The translations under genes and the position numbers were made by a program. 64,000 nt of DNA from Burkholderia stabilis (GTDB lineage: Bacteria > Pseudomonadota > Gammaproteobacteria > Burkholderiales > Burkholderiaceae), in NCBI RefSeq assembly GCF_001742165.1, contig NZ_CP016443.1, positions 1,984,001 through 2,048,000 on the forward strand, in the 5' to 3' direction. Below the pieces are notes generated by a model. The model did not search any database, was not told where the DNA came from, and was given only the letters and a program-made list of their open reading frames with translations. Of the stretch, positions 7,427 through 16,269 are shown one piece after another (the stretch's first letter is position 1; every line of letters starts with the position of its first letter).

Positions 7427-10400
7427 TCAAGCATCCGGAGCCGCTACGCCGGGGGGCGTCACGCCATAACCCGCCGAGTCCTTGCCCGCGACGTGGATCT
7501 TGCCGCCCGCGAGCGTACGCAGCACGACGTAGAACACCGGCGTCAGCATCAGCCCGAACAGCGTCACGCCGAGCATCCCGAAGAACACCGCGACACCCAT
7601 CGCATGACGCATCTCCGAACCCGCACCCGTCGACGTGACGAGCGGCACGACGCCCATGATGAACGCGATCGACGTCATCAGGATCGGGCGCAGCCGCAGC
7701 CGGCTCGCCTCGATCGCGGCCTCGAGCGGCGTCCTGCCGTCGTGTTCGAGCTCGCGCGCGAATTCGACGATCAGGATCGCGTTCTTCGCCGACAGCCCCA
7801 CCAGCACCATCAAGCCGATCTGCGTGAAGATGTTGTTGTCGCCCTGCGTGAGCCACACGCCCGTCAGCGCCGACAGAATGCTCATCGGCACGATCAGGAT
7901 CACCGCGAGCGGCAGCGTCAGGCTTTCATACAGCGCGGCGAGCACGAGGAACACGAGCAGCACGCTGATCGGGAACACATACATCGCCGAATCGCCCGCG
8001 AGAATCTGCTGGTACGTGAGGTCGGTCCATTCGAACCGCACGCCGCGCGGCAGCGTCTCGTGCGCGATGCGCTCGATCGCGGCCTGCGCCTGCCCCGACG
8101 AGAAGCCCGGCGCCGGGCCGCCGTTGATGTCGGCCGCCGTGTAGCCGTTGTAGCGCACGACCATTTCAGGGCCGAACGTCGGCGTCACCGTGACGAGCGA
8201 CGACAGCGGCACCATCTCGCCCTTGTCGTTGCGCGTCTTCAACTGCAGGATGTCGTCCGCGCGCTGGCGGAACGGCGCATCGGCCTGCACGCGCACCTGG
8301 TACACGCGCCCGAAGCGGTTGAAGTCGTTCACGTACAGCGAGCCGAGATACACCTGCATCGTGTTGAACACGTCGGTGACCGGCACGCCGAGCTGCTTCG
8401 CCTTCACGCGATCGAGATCGACGTTGAGCTGCGGCACGTTGATCTGGTAGCTCGTGAACAAGGGGCCCAGTTCAGGCGCCTGCTGCGCGCGCTTGATGAA
8501 ATCGTTGGTCGCATCCGCGAGCCGCGCATAGCCGACCGCGCCGCGATCCTCGATCTGCATCTTGAAACCGCCGAGCGTGCCGAGGCCGAGCACCGGCGGC
8601 GGCGGGAACACCGCGACGAACGAATCCTTCATCTGGCTGTACTGCTGGTTCAGCGCGCCCGCGATCGCACCGGCGGACAGCGCCTTGCCATGCCGTTCCG
8701 AGAACGGCTTCAGCGTGACGAACACGATCCCCGCGCTCGAGCTGTTCGTGAAGCCGTTCACCGACAGCCCCGGGAACGCGACGGCGCTCTCGACGCCCGG
8801 CTGCTTCAGTGCGATCGAGCCCATGTCGCGAATCACCTTCTCGGTGCGGTCGAGCGACGCGCCGTTCGGCAGCTGCGCGAACGCGATCAGGTATTCCTTG
8901 TCCTGCGCGGGCACGAAGCCGCCCGGCACGACCTTCGACACGAGCACGGTCGCGCCCACCAGCACGAGGTAGACGCCCAGCATCAGCGTCTTGCGCGACA
9001 GCACGCCACGCACGCCGCGGCCGTAGTTCTCCGCGCCGCGATGGAACACCTTGTTGAAGCCGCGGAAGAAGCCGCCGAGCACGCGGTTCATCACGCGCGT
9101 GAGCCAGTCTTCCTTGTCGCCATGGCCCTTCAGCAGGATCGCGGACAGCGCCGGCGACAACGTCAACGAGTTGAACGCCGAGATCACCGTCGAGATCGCG
9201 ATCGTCATCGCGAACTGCTTGTAGAACTGGCCGGTCAGGCCCGACATGAACGCGAGCGGCACGAACACGGCGACGAGCGTCAGCGCGATCGCGATGATCG
9301 GCCCGCTCACTTCCTGCATCGCCTTGTAGGTCGCCTGCCGCGCGTTCATCCCGCTTTCGATGTTGCGTTCGACGTTCTCGACCACGACGATCGCATCGTC
9401 GACCACGATCCCGATCGCCAGCACCATCCCGAACAATGACAACGCGTTGATCGAATACCCGAACGCAAGCAGCAGCGAGAACGTGCCGATGATCGACACC
9501 GGCACCGCGATCAGCGGAATCAGCGATGCGCGCCAGGTCTGCAGGAACACGATCACGACGATCACGACCAGCGCGATCGCTTCGAGCAGCGTGTGCACGA
9601 CGGCCTTGATCGACGACCGCACGAACTGCGTCGGGTCATAAACGATCTTGTAGTCGACGCCCGCCGGCATGTCCTGCTTCAGCTCGGCCATCGTCTTGCG
9701 CACTTCGTCCGAGATCTGCAGCGAGTTCGCGCCCGGCGACTGGTTGATCGCCATGGCGACGGCCGGCTTGTTGTCGAGCAGCGAGCGCAGCCCGTATTCG
9801 GATGCGTCGAGCTGGACCCGCGCGATGTCGCGCAGGCGCGTGACGCCGCCGTCCGGCGTCGTCTTCACGACGATGTCGCCGAACTCGTCTTCCGTCTGCA
9901 GACGGCCGCGTGCGTTCACCGACAGCTGCAGCGGCGTGCCGGGCAGCGACGGCGACGCGCCGATCACGCCGGCCGCGACCTGCACGTTCTGCTCGCGGAT
10001 CGCCTGCACGACGTCCTCCGCGGACAGCCCGCGCTGCGCGACCTTCTGCGGATCGAGCCACACGCGCATCGCGTAGTCGCCCGAACCCCACAGCTGCACC
10101 TGGCCGACGCCCTGGATCCGCGACAGGCGATCCTTCACGTTGATCAGCGCGTAGTTGCGCAGGTAGGTCATGTCGTAGCGGTTGTCCGGCGAGATCAGGT
10201 GGACCACCATCGTCAGCGTCGGCGAGCTCTTGACCGTCGTGATGCCGAGCCGCTGCACGTCTTCCGGCAAGCGCGGCAGCGCCTGGTTCACGCGGTTCTG
10301 CACGAGCTGCGTGGCCTTGTCCGGATCGGTGCCGAGCTTGAACGTGACGGTGATCGTCATGTTGCCGTCGCTGTTCGCCTGCGACTGCATGTAGAGCATG

Positions 10401-10627
10401 TCCTCGACGCCGTTGATCTGCTCTTCAAGCGGCGACGCGACCGTCTCGGCGATCACTTTCGGGTTCGCGCCCGGGTACTGCGCCTTCACGATCACGGAAG
10501 GCGGCACGACTTCCGGATATTCCGAAATCGGCAGCAGGAACATCGCGATCACCCCGCCGAGCAGGATGATCACCGATAGGACTCCTGCGAAGATCGGCCG
10601 GTCGATAAAGAATTTTGAAATGTTCAT
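7427..10627 (-). CDS. ceoB: RND efflux pump inner-membrane transporter CeoB (BpeF)
   Basis: 1066-aa proton-driven drug transporter of the HAE1 (AcrB/MexF) type. The N terminus MNISKFFIDRPIFAGVLS is the usual first helix; the paired aspartates of TM4 in GIVVDDAIVVVENVER are the proton-relay residues, and the second large periplasmic loop and C-terminal helices are intact. It exports hydrophobic and amphiphilic antibiotics through OpcM. The neighbours ceoA (45 bp upstream) and opcM (10 bp downstream) complete the tripartite pump. The adjacent llpE and ceoR genes distinguish it from the other RND systems of Burkholderia (AmrAB, BpeAB). Confidence 0.96.
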   Translation of the reverse strand: MNISKFFIDRPIFAGVLSVIILLGGVIAMFLLPISEYPEVVPPSVIVKAQYPGANPKVIAETVASPLEEQINGVEDMLYMQSQANSDGNMTITVTFKLGTDPDKATQLVQNRVNQALPRLPEDVQRLGITTVKSSPTLTMVVHLISPDNRYDMTYLRNYALINVKDRLSRIQGVGQVQLWGSGDYAMRVWLDPQKVAQRGLSAEDVVQAIREQNVQVAAGVIGASPSLPGTPLQLSVNARGRLQTEDEFGDIVVKTTPDGGVTRLRDIARVQLDASEYGLRSLLDNKPAVAMAINQSPGANSLQISDEVRKTMAELKQDMPAGVDYKIVYDPTQFVRSSIKAVVHTLLEAIALVVIVVIVFLQTWRASLIPLIAVPVSIIGTFSLLLAFGYSINALSLFGMVLAIGIVVDDAIVVVENVERNIESGMNARQATYKAMQEVSGPIIAIALTLVAVFVPLAFMSGLTGQFYKQFAMTIAISTVISAFNSLTLSPALSAILLKGHGDKEDWLTRVMNRVLGGFFRGFNKVFHRGAENYGRGVRGVLSRKTLMLGVYLVLVGATVLVSKVVPGGFVPAQDKEYLIAFAQLPNGASLDRTEKVIRDMGSIALKQPGVESAVAFPGLSVNGFTNSSSAGIVFVTLKPFSERHGKALSAGAIAGALNQQYSQMKDSFVAVFPPPPVLGLGTLGGFKMQIEDRGAVGYARLADATNDFIKRAQQAPELGPLFTSYQINVPQLNVDLDRVKAKQLGVPVTDVFNTMQVYLGSLYVNDFNRFGRVYQVRVQADAPFRQRADDILQLKTRNDKGEMVPLSSLVTVTPTFGPEMVVRYNGYTAADINGGPAPGFSSGQAQAAIERIAHETLPRGVRFEWTDLTYQQILAGDSAMYVFPISVLLVFLVLAALYESLTLPLAVILIVPMSILSALTGVWLTQGDNNIFTQIGLMVLVGLSAKNAILIVEFARELEHDGRTPLEAAIEASRLRLRPILMTSIAFIMGVVPLVTSTGAGSEMRHAMGVAVFFGMLGVTLFGLMLTPVFYVVLRTLAGGKIHVAGKDSAGYGVTPPGVAAPDA

Positions 10628-10672
10628 GTGTGGCTCTGTCTGGTTGAACGCGGATGCGAAGCGGCGGGCCGC

Positions 10673-11890
10673 TTACGAATCCGCCTTCGCCGGTGCGGCC
10701 GGCTTCGCGGTGCTCGCGAGCGGCGCGGACGGCGCATCGCCGCCCGTCATCGGGACCATGTGCGGCTTCACCTGCTCGCCGGGCCGCACGCGCTGCGTGC
10801 CGTTCACGACCACGCGGTCGCCCGCGGAAAGGCCGCTCACGATCACGCGCCGGTTGCCGTGCTGCATCCCCTGCTGCACTTCGCGGTACGACACGCGGCC
10901 TTGCTGATCGACGACGAACACGAACTTCTTGTCCTGGTCGGTGTTGATCGCCGCGTCGTCGACGAGCAGCGCCTGGTGCGGCTCGCTGCCGCCCACCTTC
11001 ACGCGCGCGTAGAGGCCCGGGACGAGCGCACCGTCCGCGTTGTCGAAGCGCGCGCGCACGCGGATCGTGCCGGACGACGTGTCGAGCCGGTTGTCGACCG
11101 AGTCGATCACGCCACTGCGCGAATAGCCGGTTTCGTTCGCGAGGCCGAGCTCGACCGGCACCTTGCGGCCGTTGCGCGCGCCGTTGATGTATTGCAGGTA
11201 GGTCTGCTCGTCCGCGTCGAACGATGCGTAGATCGGCGACACCGATACCAGCGTCGTCAGCGGCGCAGCGGACGCGCCGGCCGACACGACGTTGCCGAGC
11301 GTGATTTCCGCGCGCGACACGCGGCCCGACACGGGCGCGGTGATCCGCGTATAGCCGAGATTGATGCGCGCCGTTTCCAGCGCGGCATCGGCCGCCTTCA
11401 CATTCGCCGTCGCCTCGCGGGCCGCGTTCTGCTTCTCGTCGTAATCGCGCTTCGCGATCGCGTTGTCGCCGATCAGGCGCTGCGCGCGCTGCCAGTCGGT
11501 CTGCGCATAGCCGTTGCGCGCCTGGGCGGCCGCGAGCTGCGCGGCCGCGCGGTCGACTTCGGCCTGATACGGGCGCGGGTCGATCACGAACAGCACGTCG
11601 CCCTTCTTCACGAGCGCGCCGTCCTTGAAATTCACCGCGACGATCGTGCCCGACACCTGCGGGCGTACATCGACCTTCTCGATCGCTTCGAGGCGGCCCG
11701 AATAAGCTTGCCAGTCGGTCACGGTCTGCGGCACGACGGTCGCGACGTCGACTTCGGGCAGCGGCGCCGCCGCTTTCTCGGGCGCGTTCGCGTTCACGCG
11801 CATCGCGCCGAACGTTCCGAGGCCGACAACGGCAAGTGTCACGATCGCGGCGGTCGCGATTCGGGAACGGGAGGTGCGTAGGATGGCCAT
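10673..11890 (-). CDS. ceoA: RND periplasmic adaptor CeoA (BpeE)
   Basis: 405-aa membrane fusion protein linking CeoB to OpcM. An N-terminal hydrophobic anchor spans residues about 11-30 with no lipobox cysteine, so it is probably held by a transmembrane segment instead of a lipid. The biotinyl-lipoyl half motif (VRPQVSGTI) precedes a helical hairpin, then the second half (ITAPVSGRVSRAEITLGNVV) and beta barrel follow. The C-terminal tail is alanine/proline-rich and probably disordered. It lies 31 bp after llpE in the same transcript. Confidence 0.94.
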   Translation of the reverse strand: MAILRTSRSRIATAAIVTLAVVGLGTFGAMRVNANAPEKAAAPLPEVDVATVVPQTVTDWQAYSGRLEAIEKVDVRPQVSGTIVAVNFKDGALVKKGDVLFVIDPRPYQAEVDRAAAQLAAAQARNGYAQTDWQRAQRLIGDNAIAKRDYDEKQNAAREATANVKAADAALETARINLGYTRITAPVSGRVSRAEITLGNVVSAGASAAPLTTLVSVSPIYASFDADEQTYLQYINGARNGRKVPVELGLANETGYSRSGVIDSVDNRLDTSSGTIRVRARFDNADGALVPGLYARVKVGGSEPHQALLVDDAAINTDQDKKFVFVVDQQGRVSYREVQQGMQHGNRRVIVSGLSAGDRVVVNGTQRVRPGEQVKPHMVPMTGGDAPSAPLASTAKPAAPAKADS

Positions 11891-11921
11891 GTGGATCTCC
11901 AGTAAGCGTGGATTGGTCTGG

Positions 11922-12782
11922 TTATTCGGAACGGTTCGGCTGGCGCGCCTGGAAGCGGCACTGGAAGAAGCGCACGGCTTCCTCGAAGGCGGCTTCGTGC
12001 GTCGCGAGCGCGGCGTGCGTGATGTCCGGATAGCGGATCACCTGCGTGAGCACGCCCGACGAGATCAGGCAGCTCGCATATTTCTCCGCTTCGACGTGCA
12101 GCACGTCGTTCTGCGCGGTGACGACGAGCGTCGGCGGCAGGCCCGCGAGGCGCACCGATTCGAGCGGCGCCGCATACGGATGGATGCGCTGCGCCGCCTG
12201 CGGCAGATACGCGCGATAACATGCCGCGCATTCGCGCGCGGTGATGTCGGAGGCAAGACGCTCGGCGTCGCCGATGCGCGTCATGCTCGGGTCGAGCATC
12301 GGCCCGAACAGCGCCTGCGCGGCGATCGACACTTCGCCGCGATCGCGCGCGATGAACGCGAGGCAGTTCGCGAGCTGGCCGCCCGCGTCGTGGCCCGCGA
12401 CGCCGATCTTCTTCGGGTTGCCGCCGAACGCGCGGGCGCGCGTCGCGACCCACACGGCGGCGCGATACGCATCCTCCGGCGCGGCCGGAAAAGGAAAGGC
12501 CGGCGCGAGCGAATAATCGACCGACACTACGAGAGCTGGTAAGCGTTCTGCTAAAAAACGCGCGGCGAAATCGGCGTCTTCGAGCGAACCGCGGACGAAG
12601 CCGCCGCCGTGGAAATAAAGCACTACTGGCAACCCGGTCTTGTCCGGGCGGCGGTAGAGGCGCAGCACGATGTCCTGCGCGTAGCCGGGAATTTCCACTT
12701 CGGCGACCGTCAGCGCCGCGCCCGCCAAGGCTTGGGCGGGCAGCGCGGCTTTCAGGAATTTGCTGAATTCAGAAGCGTCCAT
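11922..12782 (-). CDS. llpE: Lipase-like alpha/beta hydrolase LlpE, nucleophile Ser replaced by Asp
   Basis: 286-aa protein of the hormone-sensitive-lipase (HSL) type alpha/beta hydrolases. It keeps the oxyanion-hole motif HGGGF, the SVDYSLAP strand, a likely acid Asp (TAQNDVLH) and a His (DITHAAL). The nucleophile elbow, normally GDSAGG in this family, reads GHDAGG: residue 132 is Asp, so a classical serine hydrolase reaction is unlikely. LlpE is the known lipase-like first gene of the ceo/bpeEF operon, with no clear function in efflux. The start is uncertain: ATG 12782 is preferred; an in-frame start at 12863 would add 27 residues. Confidence 0.88.
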   Translation of the reverse strand: MDASEFSKFLKAALPAQALAGAALTVAEVEIPGYAQDIVLRLYRRPDKTGLPVVLYFHGGGFVRGSLEDADFAARFLAERLPALVVSVDYSLAPAFPFPAAPEDAYRAAVWVATRARAFGGNPKKIGVAGHDAGGQLANCLAFIARDRGEVSIAAQALFGPMLDPSMTRIGDAERLASDITARECAACYRAYLPQAAQRIHPYAAPLESVRLAGLPPTLVVTAQNDVLHVEAEKYASCLISSGVLTQVIRYPDITHAALATHEAAFEEAVRFFQCRFQARQPNRSE

Positions 12783-12956
12783 GACGATGCAGCATCCATT
12801 TCGAGATGGAACGAATTCTGGGTCCGGCAGACATTGGGATAAATGCCTATAATCCGGCAACACAATTCAACGCCCCCGAACAATCCGAGGCTGCGTTTAC
12901 CCACGAGGTAGCGCAGCCTTCTTGTTCCGGCGGCTCATTAGATTGCGGAGGTTGTG
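12783..12956. promoter_or_regulatory. ceo operon / ceoR divergent control region
   Basis: 174-bp region between llpE (leftward) and ceoR (rightward), AT-richer than its surroundings. A perfect TATAAT lies at 12848-12853 on the plus strand but has no good -35 hexamer at normal spacing. The published system is activated through the LysR protein CeoR with salicylate as inducer, so the LysR box should be here. I could not pick out one T-N11-A site with confidence. Confidence 0.55.
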
Positions 12957-13961
12957 ATGGACCGGCTTCAGGCCATGCAGGTGTTTACTCGCGTCGTCGA
13001 TACAAGCAGCTTCACCAAGGCAGCAGAAACGCTCGGCTTGCCGCGCGCGTCCGTCACGACGATCATCCAGAATCTCGAAGCGTTCCTCGGTGTGCGCCTG
13101 ATGCATCGGACCACGCGCCGGCTGTCGCTGACGCCGGACGGCGCCGCGTACTACGAACGATGCGTGCGGATCCTCGCGGACGTCGAGGAAACCGAAGCGA
13201 GCTTCCAGGCCAACAACCGGAAGCCGCACGGAAAGTTGCGTATCGACATGCCCGGCTCGATCGGGCGGCTGCTCGTGATTCCGTCGCTGTGCGAATTCCA
13301 TACGCGCTATCCGGACATCGACCTGCAGCTAGGCTTGTCCGACCGGCCGGTGGACCTGCTGCAGGAAGGTGTCGACTGCGTGATCCGCGTCGGTGCACTG
13401 CAGGACTCGTCGCTCGTCGCGCGCCGGGTCGGCCTGTTCGAAGGCGTGACGGTCGCCGCACCTGACTATCTCGAACGCTTCGGCGAGCCGCAGACGATCG
13501 ACGACCTGAGCCAGCACAAGGCCGTCAACTATTTCTCGAGCCGCACCGGCCGCACGATCGACTGGACGTTCCTCAGCGACGGCAAGGAAATCGAGGTGAA
13601 GATGGACAGCATCGTGTCGGTAAACGACGCCGATGCGTACGTGACCTGCGGGATCGAAGGTTTCGGGCTGATCCAGCCGCCGCTCTTCATGGTGTTGCCG
13701 CACCTGCGCGAAGGCAGGCTCAAGGAAGTCCTGCCCGGCGTCAAGCCGCTGCCGATGCCGATCTCGGTCGTGTATCCGCACAGCCGCCATCTGTCGCCGA
13801 AGGTGCGCGTGTTCGTCGACTGGGTCGCCGAAGTGTTCGACCGCTGCCCGCTGCTGAGCGGCAAGGGCAGCCTCGACGCGACGTGCAGCAAGCGCACGTT
13901 CGAGGAAGCCGAGCGCGCGCCCGTGCTCGACACGCCGGTCATCAACGAGTGGGTCGCGTAG
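12957..13961 (+). CDS. ceoR: LysR family regulator CeoR (BpeT) of the efflux operon
   Basis: 334-aa LysR regulator. The helix-turn-helix occupies residues about 5-60 (RVVDTSSFTKAAETLGLPRAS), followed by the co-inducer domain. ATG 12957 has GGAGG 5 nt upstream; the GTG directly before it is an alternative. It diverges from llpE-ceoA-ceoB-opcM, exactly the ceoR/bpeT position. In B. pseudomallei, changes in the C-terminal part of BpeT cause constitutive BpeEF-OprC expression and trimethoprim/chloramphenicol resistance. I cannot judge whether this allele carries such a change. About 35 C-terminal residues extend past the core domain. Confidence 0.93.
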   Translation: MDRLQAMQVFTRVVDTSSFTKAAETLGLPRASVTTIIQNLEAFLGVRLMHRTTRRLSLTPDGAAYYERCVRILADVEETEASFQANNRKPHGKLRIDMPGSIGRLLVIPSLCEFHTRYPDIDLQLGLSDRPVDLLQEGVDCVIRVGALQDSSLVARRVGLFEGVTVAAPDYLERFGEPQTIDDLSQHKAVNYFSSRTGRTIDWTFLSDGKEIEVKMDSIVSVNDADAYVTCGIEGFGLIQPPLFMVLPHLREGRLKEVLPGVKPLPMPISVVYPHSRHLSPKVRVFVDWVAEVFDRCPLLSGKGSLDATCSKRTFEEAERAPVLDTPVINEWVA

Positions 13962-13986
13962 GTCCGCCGCACTCGGGCACCTTTTT

Positions 13987-14694
13987 TTACTTCGCTCGCA
14001 ACGCGCGCACGAAATCGCAGGCCCGTTCGCCGGGCGCGCCGCCGCCGGGCCGCCTGGCGCGCGCCATCGCCCGCGCGAGTTCCGTGCGCTGTGCGCCGAT
14101 GTGCCGCGCGCAAAAGCGGTCGATCACGCCGATCTGGTTTTTCAGGAACGCGATGGTCTGTTCGATGCCGCCGCGCACGCTCGCGTGCGACCAGGTGAGC
14201 AGCTGATACTCGGCGATCAGCATGCGCGCGAGTTGCTGGCGGCGCTGCACCAACGCCTGCACGTACTGCAATTGCGGGTCCGACAACGGCTCGGCGAGCC
14301 GCGCGCACGACGGATGCCGGTCGAATGCGCGGGCCAGTTCCGCCAGCAGCCGGGCGCGCGCGCCCTTTCCTTCGAGCGGCATCTCGAACCCGCCCGCAAC
14401 GAAATTGCGCGCCTGATGCGAATGCGCGACGGCCACCGCCAGCCGCGCGGCCTGCAAAGCGCATGCCACCTCGAATTCGGCGCCGCCGGACGATTCCAGC
14501 ACGATTCGCGTCGGCGACAAGCCGGCAATCGCATCGGTCAGCGACTCGATGCCGAAGGTCTCGTTCCGGTAGCCGAGGATCACGCGCAGCGACGAGAGGC
14601 TGACCTCCAGGGTTTCGTGCGTCACGCTGATGCCGACGAATACACGCTCGGGCGTCAGTTCGTCGCCGTGCGGTTGCGCTGCCCGATCGTTCAT
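13987..14694 (-). CDS. IS110-derived DEDD-domain protein, truncated and probably inactive
   Basis: 235-aa protein that aligns by eye with only the N-terminal RuvC-like (DEDD) half of IS110/IS1111 transposases: VGISVTHETLEV corresponds to VGIDVSKxxLDV, RIVLESSGG to LVVLEATGG, and VAHSHQARNF to VVNPRQVRDF. Of the catalytic acids, Glu67 remains, but the first Asp is Ser23 and the KTDRIDA segment reads EGKGARA (108-114), so both expected acids are gone. The C-terminal Transposase_20 domain is absent and no terminal repeats are seen nearby. A good ribosome site (GGGGAGTGA) and an open frame argue for a maintained, domesticated gene rather than debris. Function unknown. Confidence 0.7.
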   Translation of the reverse strand: MNDRAAQPHGDELTPERVFVGISVTHETLEVSLSSLRVILGYRNETFGIESLTDAIAGLSPTRIVLESSGGAEFEVACALQAARLAVAVAHSHQARNFVAGGFEMPLEGKGARARLLAELARAFDRHPSCARLAEPLSDPQLQYVQALVQRRQQLARMLIAEYQLLTWSHASVRGGIEQTIAFLKNQIGVIDRFCARHIGAQRTELARAMARARRPGGGAPGERACDFVRALRAK

Positions 14695-14936
14695 ACGAAT
14701 TCACTCCCCGCCCCGCCTTCCGGCCCGGTCAAAAAAAGACAACGCGATATCTGAGTTCTCTATTGGAACTGTCATAATCAAACTGTAATATTCAGGATCA
14801 GAACCGGTTCCATTCGCTTCGCCCACCACCCGGGTGATTGCGCGACCGACCTTCCGAACGCGCCGCGCCACCGATGGCGCGCTGCCGCGTCGATACTTCG
14901 AGGTACCGACATGAGTCATTTTCAGGAATCGAATAC

Positions 14937-15251
14937 TCAGGAGTCTTTATCTTCAGACGGAACCGGCGATATCGCATCGATCAGGAACTGGTTGCGATCA
15001 TGGCCACGCAGCCACAGCGGTTCACGCCCCACGCCGGACCATGTCTGCCCGGTCCGCGGATCGAAATACTTTGCCCGGCGTTTCCTGATGCCCTCCGCAT
15101 CGGCCGGGAACACGTCCTTGCGCGTGAACCCGAATTCCTCGACACATCGCTGGACCTCGAGCAGCACGGCGGCCGATATCGCAAGACGTTCGCGCTCGAG
15201 CTGTTCTTCCAGCAACGCCTTCTTCTCTATGAACGACTTGTATATCAACAT
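14937..15251 (-). CDS. Small H-NS family nucleoid protein
   Basis: 104-aa protein with an N-terminal coiled-coil oligomerisation region (residues about 5-40, KKALLEEQLERER) and a C-terminal H-NS DNA-binding domain, KYFDPRTGQTWSGVGREPLWL at 61-81. The usual Burkholderia/BpH3-type core is TWSGRGRxPxW; here the first Arg of the AT-hook-like loop is Val74. ATG 15251 is preceded by GGAGAG; longer starts to 15347 lack one. H-NS proteins bind AT-rich DNA and silence acquired genes, and this copy lies in an AT-richer patch beside an orphan response regulator and an IS110-derived gene. Confidence 0.85.
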   Translation of the reverse strand: MLIYKSFIEKKALLEEQLERERLAISAAVLLEVQRCVEEFGFTRKDVFPADAEGIRKRRAKYFDPRTGQTWSGVGREPLWLRGHDRNQFLIDAISPVPSEDKDS

Positions 15252-15582
15252 GCGATCTCTCCACGATCCAACGCTTCGCAGGGATTGCGCCAATCCCTTG
15301 TCGATAGGTCGAAGCGTAATCGCACCGGCACTTCGTATTGACAACATTTGTCAACACGCCCTTCTTGATATGCATTCCTGATTTATTGAGATAAGCGAAT
15401 TCCCTGTTTTTACGGTATTTTTTTCATATGTTCAAAATTGTTGACAATCGCTTTCAGGCAACGATGCGAACATGCGCGGCAAATCGCCGACTGCCAATCG
15501 GCTTCGCACGGAATACAAGAATTCCCCCATCAATGCTCGACGCAACGAGATCGACCTGCTCGCTAACAAAGGAGTGAAAACC
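15252..15582. promoter_or_regulatory. AT-rich divergent region with repeated inverted repeats
   Basis: 331 bp without a gene, one of the most AT-rich stretches of the window. A perfect palindrome TTGACAA-CAT-TTGTCAA lies at 15338-15354, and a related one, ATTGT-TG-ACAAT, at 15437-15448. They lie between the H-NS paralogue and the response regulator and are candidate operators for one of them. TTGACA within each site could also serve as a -35 element, but I find no matching -10. Confidence 0.5.
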
Positions 15583-16269
15583 ATGAATGTTCTGTATCTC
15601 GAGGACGACATCGCGTACGTCGAATTGATCACCGCAATACTGGAGAAAGCGGGACACCGCGTGCATGCCGTCGGCAACGGCCACCACGCGATCCGCCATC
15701 TCGAAAATTCGATCGTCGACCTGTTGATCATCGACTGGCAGGTGCCGGGCCTGTCGGGGTTCGAGGTGCTGAAATGGACGCGGGAACGCATCGGCGGGCG
15801 CCTGCCGATCCTGTTTATGACGCATCGCGCACGGGAGGACGAGATTTTCTCCGCGATCAACGCCGGCGCCGACGACTACATGATCAAACCGATCAACCAT
15901 TTCGAACTGCTGGCGCGCGCGAACGCGTTGCTGCGGCGTGCGTATCACGGCGGCGGCGTGTCGCTGGACACCATCGAGATCGGCGGCGACCGGATCGACA
16001 CGAAGGCGCGGACGGTGCTGCTGCATGGCACGCAGGTACGGCTGACACCGCGTGAATTCGATCTCGCCGTGCAACTGTTTCGCAACCTCGGCCGCATCAT
16101 GCCGCGCGACGCATTGATCCTTTCGCTGTGGGGCCGCGACATGGCCGGCGTATCGCGCAGCCTCGACACGCACATCTATCGGTTGAGGATAAAGCTGGCG
16201 CTCCAGCCTTCGAACGGCGTCCGGCTCAGCACGGTCTACACGCTCGGCTACCGTCTCGAAACGACTTGA
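15583..16269 (+). CDS. Orphan OmpR-family response regulator
   Basis: 228-aa two-component response regulator. The receiver domain (residues 1-115) has the acidic pocket ED (7-8), the phospho-acceptor Asp51 (LLIIDWQVPG), the conserved Thr/Ser in LFMTH and the Lys in YMIKPI. Residues about 130-228 form a winged helix ending in VYTLGYRLE. AAAGGAG lies 8 nt before ATG 15583. No histidine kinase gene is adjacent, so its partner is elsewhere or it is an orphan. Targets are unknown; the flanking H-NS and DUF4148 genes are candidates. Confidence 0.9.
   Translation: MNVLYLEDDIAYVELITAILEKAGHRVHAVGNGHHAIRHLENSIVDLLIIDWQVPGLSGFEVLKWTRERIGGRLPILFMTHRAREDEIFSAINAGADDYMIKPINHFELLARANALLRRAYHGGGVSLDTIEIGGDRIDTKARTVLLHGTQVRLTPREFDLAVQLFRNLGRIMPRDALILSLWGRDMAGVSRSLDTHIYRLRIKLALQPSNGVRLSTVYTLGYRLETT

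Noticed and set aside
7355..9439. 694-codon plus-strand frame over ceoB/opcM
   Set aside because: Arg/His-rich composition typical of antisense frames; ceoB is unmistakable on the other strand.
12825..12853. Sigma-70 promoter for ceoR using TATAAT at 12848
   Set aside because: The -35 region at 17-18 bp is CGGCAG-like, so the match to TATAAT alone is insufficient; kept only as a note in the control region.
14701..14919. 72-codon minus-strand frame between the IS110-derived gene and the H-NS gene
   Set aside because: Weak start context and no recognisable features; not strong enough to list.
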